From NCBI GenBank assembly GCA_026770585.1, contig MU646953.1, forward strand, positions 108,948 through 119,794: 10,847 nt of DNA. Reading direction: 5' to 3'. The notes beneath the pieces are model-generated. The model searched no databases, was not told where the DNA came from, and saw only the letters and a program-made list of their open reading frames with translations. Below, piece by piece: positions 5,782 through 10,847 of this stretch (its first letter is position 1; every line of letters begins with the position of its first letter). This DNA comes from Baffinella frigidus. Its lineage: Eukaryota > Cryptophyceae > Cryptomonadales > Baffinellaceae. The position numbers and the translations under genes were made by a program.

Positions 5782-5865
5782 GTGAAGCTTCGGCAATTCC
5801 TGGAGGAGGGGAGTCTCCTGACGGTCGCGCGCCGCCTCACGCTCTCCACCCCCAAGGGCACCCCG
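5782..5865 (+). CDS. Putative exon VKLRQFLEEG (28 codons, phase 0)
   Basis: Bounded by GTGGTCAG (AG 5780-5781) and CCG|GTGAGA (5866), a near-consensus donor. Reads VKLRQFLEEGSLLTVARR then LTLSTPKGTP. It begins with the same VKLR as the previous exon. Its second half recurs at 5985-6031 with a 2-nt insertion. No family recognised; the amphipathic texture and the splice sites on both sides make it one of the better-supported exons here. Confidence 0.5.
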
Positions 5866-5984
5866 GTGAGAGTGGGCACCCCTGCGATATCAATCTAGGG
5901 TGGGAGAGTAAGGAGGGTCTGCTCTTCTGCTCCCGGTATCCACTCCCTCTCGCCATTCCTGTCTGTTTGCCTCCCTGCCTCATC

Positions 5985-6031
5985 ACGGTCGCGCGCCGCC
6001 TCACTCTCTCTCTACCTCCAAGGGCGACCCG
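5985..6031 (+). pseudogene. Partial, frameshifted copy of the TVARRLTLS exon end
   Basis: Aligns with 5821-5865 (ACGGTCGCGCGCCGCCTCAC identical) but is 2 nt longer because of an extra CT in a CTCTCTCT run. The GT at the old donor position is kept (ACCCG|GTCCCC) and the next telomere-like tract starts 8-10 nt later. The first half of the exon is absent. It could be spliced in another phase or be dead. Confidence 0.5.
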
Positions 6032-6039
6032 GTCCCCGC

Positions 6040-6263
6040 CAACCCTAAACCCTAAACCGTCATCCCGAACCCCTCAAACCGAAACCCGAAACCCGAAACC
6101 CTGAACCCGAACCCCGTAACCCTAAACCCTAGACCTTAAGACCTAATCTTTAAACCCTAAACCCTAAACCCTAACCCCTAAACCCTAAACCCCAAACCCT
6201 AAACCCTAAACCCCAAATTCTCAACGCTAAACCCTGAACCCTAAACCCTAAGCCCAAAACCCC
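6040..6263 (+). repeat. Telomere-like tract
   Basis: About 220 bp. The left third is rich in CCCGAAA and CCCTGAA variants and the right is mostly CCCTAAA and CCCCAAA. A GT lies 8 nt upstream (6032) and the tract ends in AAACCCCAG, AG 6264-6265. Confidence 0.94.
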
Positions 6264-6265
6264 AG

Positions 6266-6433
6266 GTGGGGGCGATCGAGGTTGTGGTGTCGACGACGCC
6301 GCTCTTCCGCGCGAACCTGATCCTCTCTCCATCCCCGTCTCTCAAGGACAAGACCGCGCCCTTCACGTTCTTCGACTGCAGGCATCCCCCCCCCACACAG
6401 TGGATTACGGACCTTTCATCAAAAGTCAACTGA
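6266..6433 (+). CDS. Putative exon, beta-rich texture, after telomere-like tract
   Basis: Directly after ACCCCAG the frame reads VGAIEVVVSTTPLFRANLIL then SPSPSLKDKTAPFTFFDCR and runs to a stop at 6431-6433. The part beyond about 6382 falls in poly-C and repeat R3 and is probably not exon; no standard GT donor is seen near GACTGCAG at 6380. Alternating hydrophobic residues and the FTFFDC motif suggest an extracellular beta-sandwich type segment, but no family is named. A longer minus-strand ORF (6241-6666) covers the region and reads through telomere-like repeat; it is judged a shadow. Confidence 0.45.
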   Translation: MGAIEVVVSTTPLFRANLILSPSPSLKDKTAPFTFFDCRHPPPTQWITDLSSKVN

Positions 6434-6451
6434 CCCTGTGGGCATTTAACT
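6393..6451 (+). repeat. R3 copy 2: 59-bp dispersed repeat
   Basis: Counterpart of 4323-4381, same orientation, about six differences. Confidence 0.85.
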
Positions 6452-6570
6452 TTAAGGATCCTTTTTTTCGCGCGTGTCTTGTTCTTCTTCCTCCTTCTCT
6501 CGTGTACCGGAGATGCCGCTGAGCAGCCCCGGCTAGCTGTCGTGCTGAGGCACGCCCTCGATGGATGCGT

Positions 6571-6603
6571 CTGAGAGGAGAAGACACTGTCTTCTCCTCT
6601 CAG
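6571..6603. repeat. Perfect palindrome, 16-bp arms, 1-nt centre
   Basis: CTGAGAGGAGAAGACA (6571-6586), a central C, then the exact complement (6588-6603). Confidence 0.95.
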
Positions 6604-6665
6604 TTGATGCCGATGAGCAGCTGCGTCAGCCCCGGCTGGCAGTGCTGGGTGCTTTGAGCCGTTCA

Positions 6666-6739
6666 ATGTAACGTGACTAGCGCTCTAGTCACGTGACTAG
6701 CGCTCTAGTCACGTGACTGGAGATCTAGTCACGTTACAT
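6666..6739. repeat. Nested palindrome built from CTAGTCACGTGACTAG
   Basis: Outer arms ATGTAACGTGACTAG (6666-6680) and CTAGTCACGTTACAT (6725-6739) are exact complements. Inside lie CTAGTCACGTGACTAG (6685-6700) and a near copy (6705-6718), separated by CGCT spacers, so ACGTGACTAG-CGCT-CTAGTCACGT hairpins repeat in tandem. The last spacer is GGAGAT. Each unit contains CACGTG. Confidence 0.95.
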
Positions 6740-6831
6740 CTGGCGCGCGCGTTGAGGCAGACCATTCCTCGATGGATGCATCAGCCACACCCTCCATCAT
6801 GGCTTCTCGGGACGCGCGCGCAACATTCTTT

Positions 6832-6957
6832 CCACGCCAGATGGTAGGAGGGGGTTGATTTTCAAAAATCGTGTCAGGACACTGTTGTCGACTTTTGAAA
6901 GCCACTGCCTTGAAGGGGAATTGACTTTTGGCGACCCCTTCGAAGACTCTGGCGTGG
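6832..6957 (-). mobile_element. CCACGCCAG inverted-repeat element, copy A (126 bp)
   Basis: Ends CCACGCCAGA and TCTGGCGTGG are perfect 10-bp inverted repeats. The reverse complement aligns along its whole length with 7458-7584 (GAAGGGGTCGCCAAA and GGCAGTGG conserved). TT flanks both sides, a possible 2-bp target duplication. No transposase, so a MITE-like non-autonomous element. In the aligned orientation all copies share an open frame starting HAR..E.VAK. Confidence 0.8.
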
Positions 6958-6987
6958 TTCTAGCGAAGGGAAGACCACCTCCGCCTT

Positions 6988-7800
6988 GTGGAGGGGCGCG
7001 GCCCTCTTTCTGCTCTTCTTCGGCGTGGTAGTTTGACCATCAATTTTGCCCGTGGTGTGGCGGGCCTCTGCTGCTCCTATCGAGTTCTGATGGCGTGGCG
7101 TGTTCGTGTGGTGTGGCGCAGCGGCACTGGCGGTTTGCCATCAATTTGGCGGTTTGACCATCAATTTTGCTCGTGGTGTGGCGCAGCGGCGCGGCAGTGT
7201 GCAGCGTGCACATGTCGCAGGAGGCAGGCGAGAAGGCGGGGGCAGGAGGCGCGGCACGCCCCTTCTTCATTACGCGCACCCCTGACGCCACCACCGTCAG
7301 GTTATCAGCCCCTCACCTTGTCATGCCATCGTGTGGGTAGGAGGGTAGGATTCGGACCTCCGACCCTGGATACAGCTGTCAGGTTTTCTTGCATTCGATG
7401 CACACCCCTGACGCCAGCACCGTCAGGTTCCACCTGGCCATGTCCACCTATCAGCAACCACGCCAGAGCCTTGGAAGGGGTCGCCAAATGTCCATTTCTC
7501 CTCAGGGCAGTGGTTTTCAAAAGTCAACAACCGCTTTCAGACGCGGTTGAAAAAAAATTAACACCCTCCTTCACTCTGGCGTGGAACGTGCACCACCGTA
7601 TCGTGTATGCGGCCACAACCTGCACACTCCGCATGTCCACCCGCCATGGCATGCATTCGATACCCCTGTGGCATCACACTGTCCAGGGTCATCCCGGATT
7701 CGATGGAGCGGATTCCACATCTGTTGGCCACGAAAATAATCAAACACGGACAAGCGTTGACTTTTTAGTACCAACACCGTCGATCTTTGCCATGGTTTGA
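6988..7800 (+). CDS. Longest + open frame (270 codons); probably composite repeat sequence
   Basis: Open from 6988 to 7800 but built of repeats: two copies of GTTTGACCATCAATTTTGC followed by (C/T)CGTGGTGTGGCG (7031-7062, 7152-7183), part of R4, the whole inverted-repeat element 7458-7584, and a fragment homologous to 2292-2378. The repeats are not read in a consistent frame: the first gives LTINFARGV, the second FDHQFCSWC. The homologous fragment is read here in a different frame from its likely coding frame at 2181-2336. These points argue that the ORF is fortuitous. Nothing recognisable in the product. Confidence 0.12.
   Translation: MEGRGPLSALLRRGSLTINFARGVAGLCCSYRVLMAWRVRVVWRSGTGGLPSIWRFDHQFCSWCGAAARQCAACTCRRRQARRRGQEARHAPSSLRAPLTPPPSGYQPLTLSCHRVGRRVGFGPPTLDTAVRFSCIRCTPLTPAPSGSTWPCPPISNHARALEGVAKCPFLLRAVVFKSQQPLSDAVEKKLTPSFTLAWNVHHRIVYAATTCTLRMSTRHGMHSIPLWHHTVQGHPGFDGADSTSVGHENNQTRTSVDFLVPTPSIFAMV
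7031..7183 (+). repeat. 32-bp direct repeat, offset 121
   Basis: 7031-7062 and 7152-7183 differ at one base. A partial copy, GGTTTGCCATCAATTTGGCG, lies at 7132-7151. The GTTTGACCATCA core also occurs at 1914-1925. Confidence 0.85.
7458..7584 (+). mobile_element. CCACGCCAG inverted-repeat element, copy B (127 bp)
   Basis: Ends CCACGCCAGAG and CTCTGGCGTGG are perfect 11-bp inverted repeats. AA flanks both ends as a possible 2-bp target duplication. It lies in the opposite orientation to copy A and aligns with it throughout. No coding capacity for a transposase. Confidence 0.85.
7704..7789 (+). pseudogene. Diverged copy of the 2292-2378 terminal-exon region
   Basis: (A/G)AGCGG...CATCTGTTGGCC(A/G)CGAAAA is shared, and similarity continues to GTCGAT(C/T)TTT. 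In the matching frame it reads MERIPHLLATK and then IIKHGQALTF to a stop, against VERCLHLLAAKRRK at 2292. The WYRGA part of the exon is absent. Confidence 0.5.
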
Positions 7801-7847
7801 TTGTTCTCCCGGATGCCAGCACCGTCAGGTTATCAGCCCCTCACCAG

Positions 7848-8024
7848 GACATGTTAATAGGGTAATGGACTAAAAAGGGGGTAGTTAGGCCTACGGCATT
7901 GCCTAGGACCTCCTACTGTAGGCCAAAATCCTAGGACTTTTGGGTCATAGGAGCCCTACGGCCTACGGTAGGCAATACCGTAGGCCTAACTACCCCAGTT
8001 TTAGTCCGTTAGCCGATGAATGTC
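7848..8024. mobile_element. Foldback element with long inverted arms (177 bp)
   Basis: Arms 7860-7905 and 7969-8014 are complementary over 46 bp with five mismatches (TAATGGACTAAAA at the outside, GGCCTACGG inside); weaker pairing extends to GACAT (7848) and ATGTC (8024). Inside is a near-palindrome, CCAAAATCCTAGGACTTTTGG (7923-7943, written with one bulge). It interrupts R4 between CCCCTCACC and GTGTGGGTAGG, which lie close together in the other copy (7319-7331). MITE-like, no protein. Confidence 0.85.
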
Positions 8025-8189
8025 ATTGTGTGGGTAGGAGGGTAGGATTTAGACTTCTGATCCCGGAAGAACTCGGACCCTCCGACCCTGGATACAGATC
8101 CCAGATCATCGAGCATTGGATACCCGAAGCATCACACTGTTCGGGGTATCAGGAGACACCCCTGACGTTAGCCCCGTCAGGTATTTGAA

Positions 8190-8639
8190 ATGCTGGCTCC
8201 CAACGGTCTTGTTTGTGGGTGGCGCGGGGTGTTAGGTGTTCAAAGCACCGTTGGGTGTTCAAGCTGCAGACTCCCCACGTTGTTGTTCGCTGGTGGTGTG
8301 TTGGTGGTGGTTGTCAGTGGAACGATGACGACCCCTGTCCATGACATTTTTTGGATGCCCGTAGCATCACAGTGCACAGTCTTCTCTCGATCACAGTGCA
8401 CCGTGCACTGCGAATCCGGATATTTTGTAAACGTCAACACCCTCACAAATCTGTCAACTTTAGAAACGAGATACACCATTGGTGTACTTCGATTTTCGAT
8501 TTTCGCCTTGAGTTGTCTCATACAAAAACTTCGCCCTGGCAGTGCAGTGTTGTCTCGATACGGAGAATCACAGTGCACAGTGTCCGGGATGTTTCCTAGT
8601 CTGCTCCTGGAGAGAGTGGAGCAGGCGCCAACACCCTAG
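8190..8639 (+). CDS. Open frame of 149 codons with two hydrophobic stretches; doubtful
   Basis: Starts MLAPNGLVCGWRG, includes LLFAGGVLVVVVSG and a second hydrophobic run IGVLRFSIFALSCLI, and repeats SQCTV three times because ATCACAGTGCAC recurs in frame (8366, 8390, 8567). Could be a small membrane protein, but the repeat-driven content, absence of splice signals or promoter evidence, and a 112-codon ORF on the other strand make chance likely. Confidence 0.15.
   Translation: MLAPNGLVCGWRGVLGVQSTVGCSSCRLPTLLFAGGVLVVVVSGTMTTPVHDIFWMPVASQCTVFSRSQCTVHCESGYFVNVNTLTNLSTLETRYTIGVLRFSIFALSCLIQKLRPGSAVLSRYGESQCTVSGMFPSLLLERVEQAPTP
8366..8579. repeat. TCACAGTGCAC repeats with a 17-bp palindrome
   Basis: TCACAGTGCAC at 8367, 8391 and 8568. 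CAGTGCAC-C-GTGCACTG (8394-8410) is a perfect palindrome. TACACCATTGGTGTA (8471-8485) is another. Confidence 0.8.
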
Positions 8640-8741
8640 ACCCTTCACTCTTCCAGAAGTAGAAGGGTCAAGACCAGAGCCTGCCCAGCCACATTTGTAC
8701 TCCCTCGACATTCAGTGTTTTTGAAAGGGACAACATCGCGT

Positions 8742-8972
8742 GGTATTGATGGGTCGGGTGCACTGCCCGGTGGCATCCTGCATCCTCGTAAGGTATTGAT
8801 GGGTGGGGTGCGAGCAGGCTGGTAGAGGCGGTGGAAAGTTGGCCCCCTCCCACTCTACCCGTAGCATGCTAGTATCGGGATGTTGCCCAGCCTCCTGCAA
8901 TCTCTCGCGTGGTGTGGCATTGATGGGTGGGGTGAGCAGGCTGGTGGAGGCGGTGGCAAGTTGGCCCTCTTC
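8742..8972 (+). repeat. R5: repeats of GG(T/C)ATTGATGGGTGGGGTG
   Basis: Copies at 8742 (short), 8792-8850 and 8916-8972. The two long copies share GAGCAGGCTGGT(A/G)GAGGCGG (one copy has an extra C before GAG) and then AGTTGGCCC. In one frame both read SRLVEAV(E/A)SWP, with the GTA/GTG change silent. The last copy continues into an open frame containing VAVWSFRSAAGRTLLRGPTG. A coding origin is possible but unproven. Confidence 0.7.
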
Positions 8973-9054
8973 GGACGTGGCTGTCTGGTCCTTCAGGTCT
9001 GCGGCAGGTCGCACCCTCCTCAGAGGCCCGACTGGTGGCATGTTGCTGCTCTCC

Positions 9055-9109
9055 TGTGGTGCGATGCTTTCTGCTCTCCCACGACTGTGGTGCGATGTTT
9101 TCTGCTCTC
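9055..9109 (+). repeat. 24-bp tandem repeat, period 31
   Basis: TGTGGTGCGATG(C/T)TTTCTG, continuing CTCTC, at 9055-9078 and 9086-9109, one difference. Confidence 0.85.
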
Positions 9110-9319
9110 TAACGAGTCCTACTCACTTCCAAGTAGAGCAGCACCAGCCCCAGCCTCCCACCATCATTTCCGGCTCACTGGCCTCAAGACAGAGCTAAAA
9201 AGTGGCGACCGGGGGTTCATATGATGTATTTGTTAAGGGGGGTTGAGCCTACCGACATGGGGAAACGGTGAAAGGGCGTTTGAGTTGGTGTGGTCTGCTG
9301 ATGACGCCCCCCACCGCAG

Positions 9320-9397
9320 CAGCAGCGGCCTATTTGGGCCCACCACATTGCCGCCCTTCCCTTGATTCCAACGAAGCAGTCAGCGGCTGCGTCGTGA
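9320..9397 (+). CDS. Possible terminal exon (25 codons and stop)
   Basis: Follows CCCCCCACCGCAG (AG 9318-9319). Reads QQRPIWAHHIAALPLI then PTKQSAAAS and TGA at 9395-9397. The pyrimidine tract plus CAG is a fair 3' splice site. An inverted-repeat element starts 4 nt after the stop and contains AATAAA, which could act as polyadenylation signal. No family recognised; phase and upstream exon unknown. Confidence 0.28.
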   Translation, partial: QQRPIWAHHIAALPLIPTKQSAAAS

Positions 9398-9400
9398 ACA

Positions 9401-9546
9401 ATCTCATATGGAAACACTCATAATTTATAAACTTGATCTCAATGAAAATTACTACACGTTTGCTGTGCTATTTCTAATAAAGATCGTTCTGCGTAGTAAA
9501 TTTTATTGAATCCAGTTTATGAATTATAAGTGTTTCCGTATGAAAT
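9401..9546. mobile_element. AT-rich element with ~50-bp terminal inverted repeats (MITE-like)
   Basis: CATATGGAAACACTCATAAT (from 9405) and the complement of ATTATAAGTGTTTCCGTATG (to 9542) pair with few mismatches; pairing continues inward through AATTACTACACG (to 9458) against CGTAGTAAATTTT (from 9492). The core is only about 138 bp and is strikingly AT-rich against its GC-rich surroundings. It has AATAAA at 9476-9481. No transposase and no clear target duplication. Confidence 0.88.
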
Positions 9547-9753
9547 CCCTCGATCTGGGGGGGGGGGGCTGGTGGCTCGCTCGGTCGCGCTCGGCTGGAT
9601 TCCGCCCTGTACACCCTGGATGTCGCGATCTTATTGCCATCCGATCAACTTCACCATGGGCGGCCGGGCTCGATTTCAATGAACAGTCGCCTGCTGCGTT
9701 GCTAACACTCCCATGATCCGGGGTTGAGTGTCTAACCCTGAAGCCCAACCCAG
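9547..9753. other. No firmly supported gene; probable intron end at the right
   Basis: Begins with a G run near 9558. A frame containing CRDLIAIRSTSPWAAGLDFN is open to about 9716 but lacks clear boundaries. The right end, GTCTAACCCTGAAGCCCAAC then CCAG, is a short telomere-like remnant with a CTAAC branch-site candidate and AG at 9752-9753. Confidence 0.4.
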
Positions 9754-9890
9754 GAGTGCTGACGCAACAGCTCCAAATAAAGCACTCCCCCACGGGGGGG
9801 CTGCCAGCCCTCTCGCTCTCCCCCGCGCCCTCCGACCTCTACGACGCGAGAGCACACCCTGCCACCCCTGCGGCAAAGCCGTTGGCGGTG
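9754..9890 (+). CDS. Best-supported exon, first of a pair split by a telomere-like intron
   Basis: Runs from AG 9752-9753 to GTG|GTGAAA at 9891. Read in the frame that continues through the next exon it gives GVLTQQLQIKHSPTGGLPAL then SLSPAPSDLYDARAHPATP and AAKPLAV; the first codon is split (two bases here). The end is phase 0. If not spliced the frame stops inside the repeat after VKP. Joining to 10110 keeps the frame open for 28 more codons. Codons strongly prefer G or C at third position. No family recognised; Pro/Ala rich. Confidence 0.55.
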
Positions 9891-10109
9891 GTGAAACCCT
9901 AAACCATAAACCATAAACCATAAACCATAAACCATAAACCATAACCATAAACCATAAACCATAAACCATAAACCATAAACCCTAAACCCTAAACCCTAAA
10001 CCATAAACCCCAAACCCTAAACCCTAAATCATAAACCCCAAACCCTAAACCCTAAACTCTAAACCCTAAACCCTAAACCCTAAACCCTAAACCCTAAACC
10101 CCAACCCAG
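9891..10109 (+). repeat. Telomere-like tract with CCATAAA block, probable intron body (219 nt)
   Basis: Starts GTGAAACCCTAAA and ends CCCCAACCCAG. The left third is an almost uniform CCATAAA array (about 9903-9976), the rest CCCTAAA with a few variants. GT and AG lie directly at its edges and join phase-0 ends of two coding-looking frames. Confidence 0.9.
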
Positions 10110-10196
10110 ATTCGGGGGCGGGTACTCGAGTTTGCCGCGCCTGAGTGCTCCTCCGACGCGGTGCCAACCCCCCCACCCCCGAACTGCCCAGCTTAG
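10110..10196 (+). CDS. Terminal exon of the 9754 model
   Basis: In phase 0 after the tract it reads IRGRVLEFAAPECSSDAVP then TPPPPNCPA and TAG at 10194-10196. In the other frames the product is poorer in coding texture. A GT lies just after the stop (AG|GTTTTG), so a further splice removing the stop cannot be excluded. The combined fragment is about 74 residues; the start is outside or unidentified. The opposite-strand ORF of 252 codons through this region is read through the telomere-like tract edge and a CA repeat and is discounted. Confidence 0.5.
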   Translation: MRGRVLEFAAPECSSDAVPTPPPPNCPA

Positions 10197-10218
10197 GTTT
10201 TGTTGCCGGTAATCCGTG

Positions 10219-10340
10219 CAGGTTATGTTGACTACCCGCGAGACCCCCCATCAATGCCAGGTTATGTCCCTTCCCCTGCGAGACGTTCTTGGAGCCGTTT
10301 GTGCGTTCTTGGAGCCGTTTGTGCGTTCTTGGAGCCGTTT
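10219..10340 (+). repeat. Short tandem repeats including 3 x 20 bp
   Basis: CGTTCTTGGAGCCGTTT is identical at 10284, 10304 and 10324 (period 20). Just upstream AGGTTATGT...GCGAGAC occurs twice (10219 and 10258). Confidence 0.92.
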
Positions 10341-10434
10341 TTCTGCTAAAATATCCCGCTGAGCGGTGACTCTCCTCTCCTTCCCTCGCGAGACTCTCAT
10401 TCCCTCCGTGACAGAGGCTCCTCGCAGCCCACCT

Positions 10435-10509
10435 GATCTCTCTCCATCCTCTCTCCCACGATCTCGCTGCATCCTCTCTCACACGATCTCTCTCCATCCT
10501 CTCTCTGAC
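10435..10509 (+). repeat. 3 x 25-bp tandem repeat, pyrimidine-rich
   Basis: Units GATCTC(T/G)CT(C/G)CATCCTCTC and a variable end start at 10435, 10460 and 10485. No gaps. Confidence 0.9.
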
Positions 10510-10734
10510 GCACCCCTGAGAGAGGCGTGGCGGCGAGGGGTTCTGATCAAGTGTCTCGCTCGCGGTGTTGTGCAGTGCTGGTGGTAATGGGGTGCTGATT
10601 GTTGCGCGGAGCTGGTTCAGGGCGAGTGTGGCAGGTGGTGCATACGATTTACGTTGTGTGCTGTGCGTTGCTGGTGTGCGGTGGTGATTGGTGTGTGGTG
10701 CTGATGGGGTGTCTCGCAGTGGGTGCTGGTGATG
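10510..10734. other. GT-rich low-complexity stretch, no gene seen
   Basis: About 225 bp strongly biased to G and T on the + strand (many GGTG, GCTGGT, TGTGTG). Possibly a decayed GT repeat. Nothing coding is convincing. Confidence 0.6.
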
Positions 10735-10750
10735 CTCTCTCTCTCTCTTA

Positions 10751-10847
<97 letters not shown>
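10735..10847 (+). repeat. (CT)7 followed by (CA)47+ microsatellite, runs off the window
   Basis: CT dinucleotides 10735-10748, TACT, then uninterrupted CA from 10753 to the last base. Confidence 0.98.

Larger units (their letters stand above)
6512..6784. repeat. Direct repeats bracketing two palindromes
   Basis: GATGCCG(C/A)TGAGCAG followed by CCCCGGCT(A/G)GC occurs at 6512 and again at about 6606. CTCGATGGATGC(G/A)TC occurs at 6558-6572 and about 6767-6782. The copies bracket the palindromes at 6571-6603 and 6666-6739, suggesting stepwise insertion or fold-back duplication. Confidence 0.7.
7277..8183 (+). repeat. R4: composite repeat block in at least two arrangements
   Basis: Shared modules in order: CCTGACG-loop-CGTCAGG hairpin with TTATCAGCCCCTCACC (7281 and, with a broken left arm, 7811); GTGTGGGTAGGAGGGTAGG (7331, 8028); CTCCGACCCTGGATACAG (7358, 8081); GATACCC...GCATCACACTGT (7657, 8117; GATGCCCGTAGCATCACAGT at 8354); and again the hairpin (7407, 8161). 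The hairpin arms are invariant in three copies while the 7-nt loops differ. Confidence 0.8.

Noticed and set aside
6241-6666. 141-codon minus-strand ORF
   Set aside because: Antisense to a better exon-like frame; passes through poly-C, a palindrome and telomere-like repeat.
10284-10509. CRISPR-like array
   Set aside because: Repeats are directly adjacent or have 3-nt spacers, only three units, in a eukaryotic context.
10087-10845. 252-codon minus-strand ORF
   Set aside because: Its N-terminus is the CA repeat read as Cys-Val and its end enters the telomere-like tract; the opposite strand has a better exon.

Overview
The window looks like nuclear DNA from a protist or alga, not a prokaryote. 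It carries plant/algal-type telomere-like repeats (CCCTAAA and variants), GT-AG intron signatures, very short exon-like open frames, small inverted-repeat mobile elements and a (CA)n microsatellite, and it has no long ORF or operon structure. Telomere-like tracts between short exons that read as Asn-Pro-Lys-Pro peptides recall genomes such as cryptophytes (for example Guillardia) or dinoflagellates. That placement is inference only. No rRNA, tRNA or CRISPR array was seen, and no protein could be named with confidence.

Layout. 1-1100: one G-strand tract (TTGAGGG)9, a duplicated exon-like segment, a first C-strand telomere-like tract (411-564) and four diverged copies of a ~70-100 bp repeat (R1). 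1126-2336: three telomere-like tracts alternating with exon-like frames (1361-1522, 1754-1961, and a tandem exon pair 2016-2090 and 2181-2336). 2534-3043: three GC-rich repeat copies (R2) and a CTGTCT-rich stretch. 3127-4145: a tandemly duplicated exon and a possible lipid-binding (BPI/LBP-like) gene remnant. 4122-4921: exon-end repeats and a dense cluster of palindromes. 5001-6433: telomere-like tract, a chain of small phase-0 exons, a second tract and another exon. 6500-8190: nested palindromes, two ~126 bp inverted-repeat elements, a composite repeat block (R4) and a ~177 bp foldback element. 8190-9550: low-confidence ORFs, repeat family R5 and a 138-146 bp AT-rich inverted-repeat element. 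9754-10196: the best two-exon model, whose intron is almost entirely telomere-like repeat. 10200-10847: short tandem repeats and a (CT)7(CA)47 microsatellite.

The main observation is that nearly every telomere-like tract ends within about 10 nt of a CAG followed by a coding-looking frame, and several are preceded by a plausible GT donor. The C-rich strand is always the sense strand of the adjoining frame, and the single tract in the opposite orientation shows the same CAG on the minus strand. The tracts therefore look like intron bodies, with C-rich runs and CTAAC/CTGAC/CTAAA motifs that could act as branch sites, rather than inert chromosome-end relics. How the exons join across the window cannot be settled without transcripts. 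Many are duplicated, and some copies carry stops or indels, so part of the window is probably decayed gene copies.
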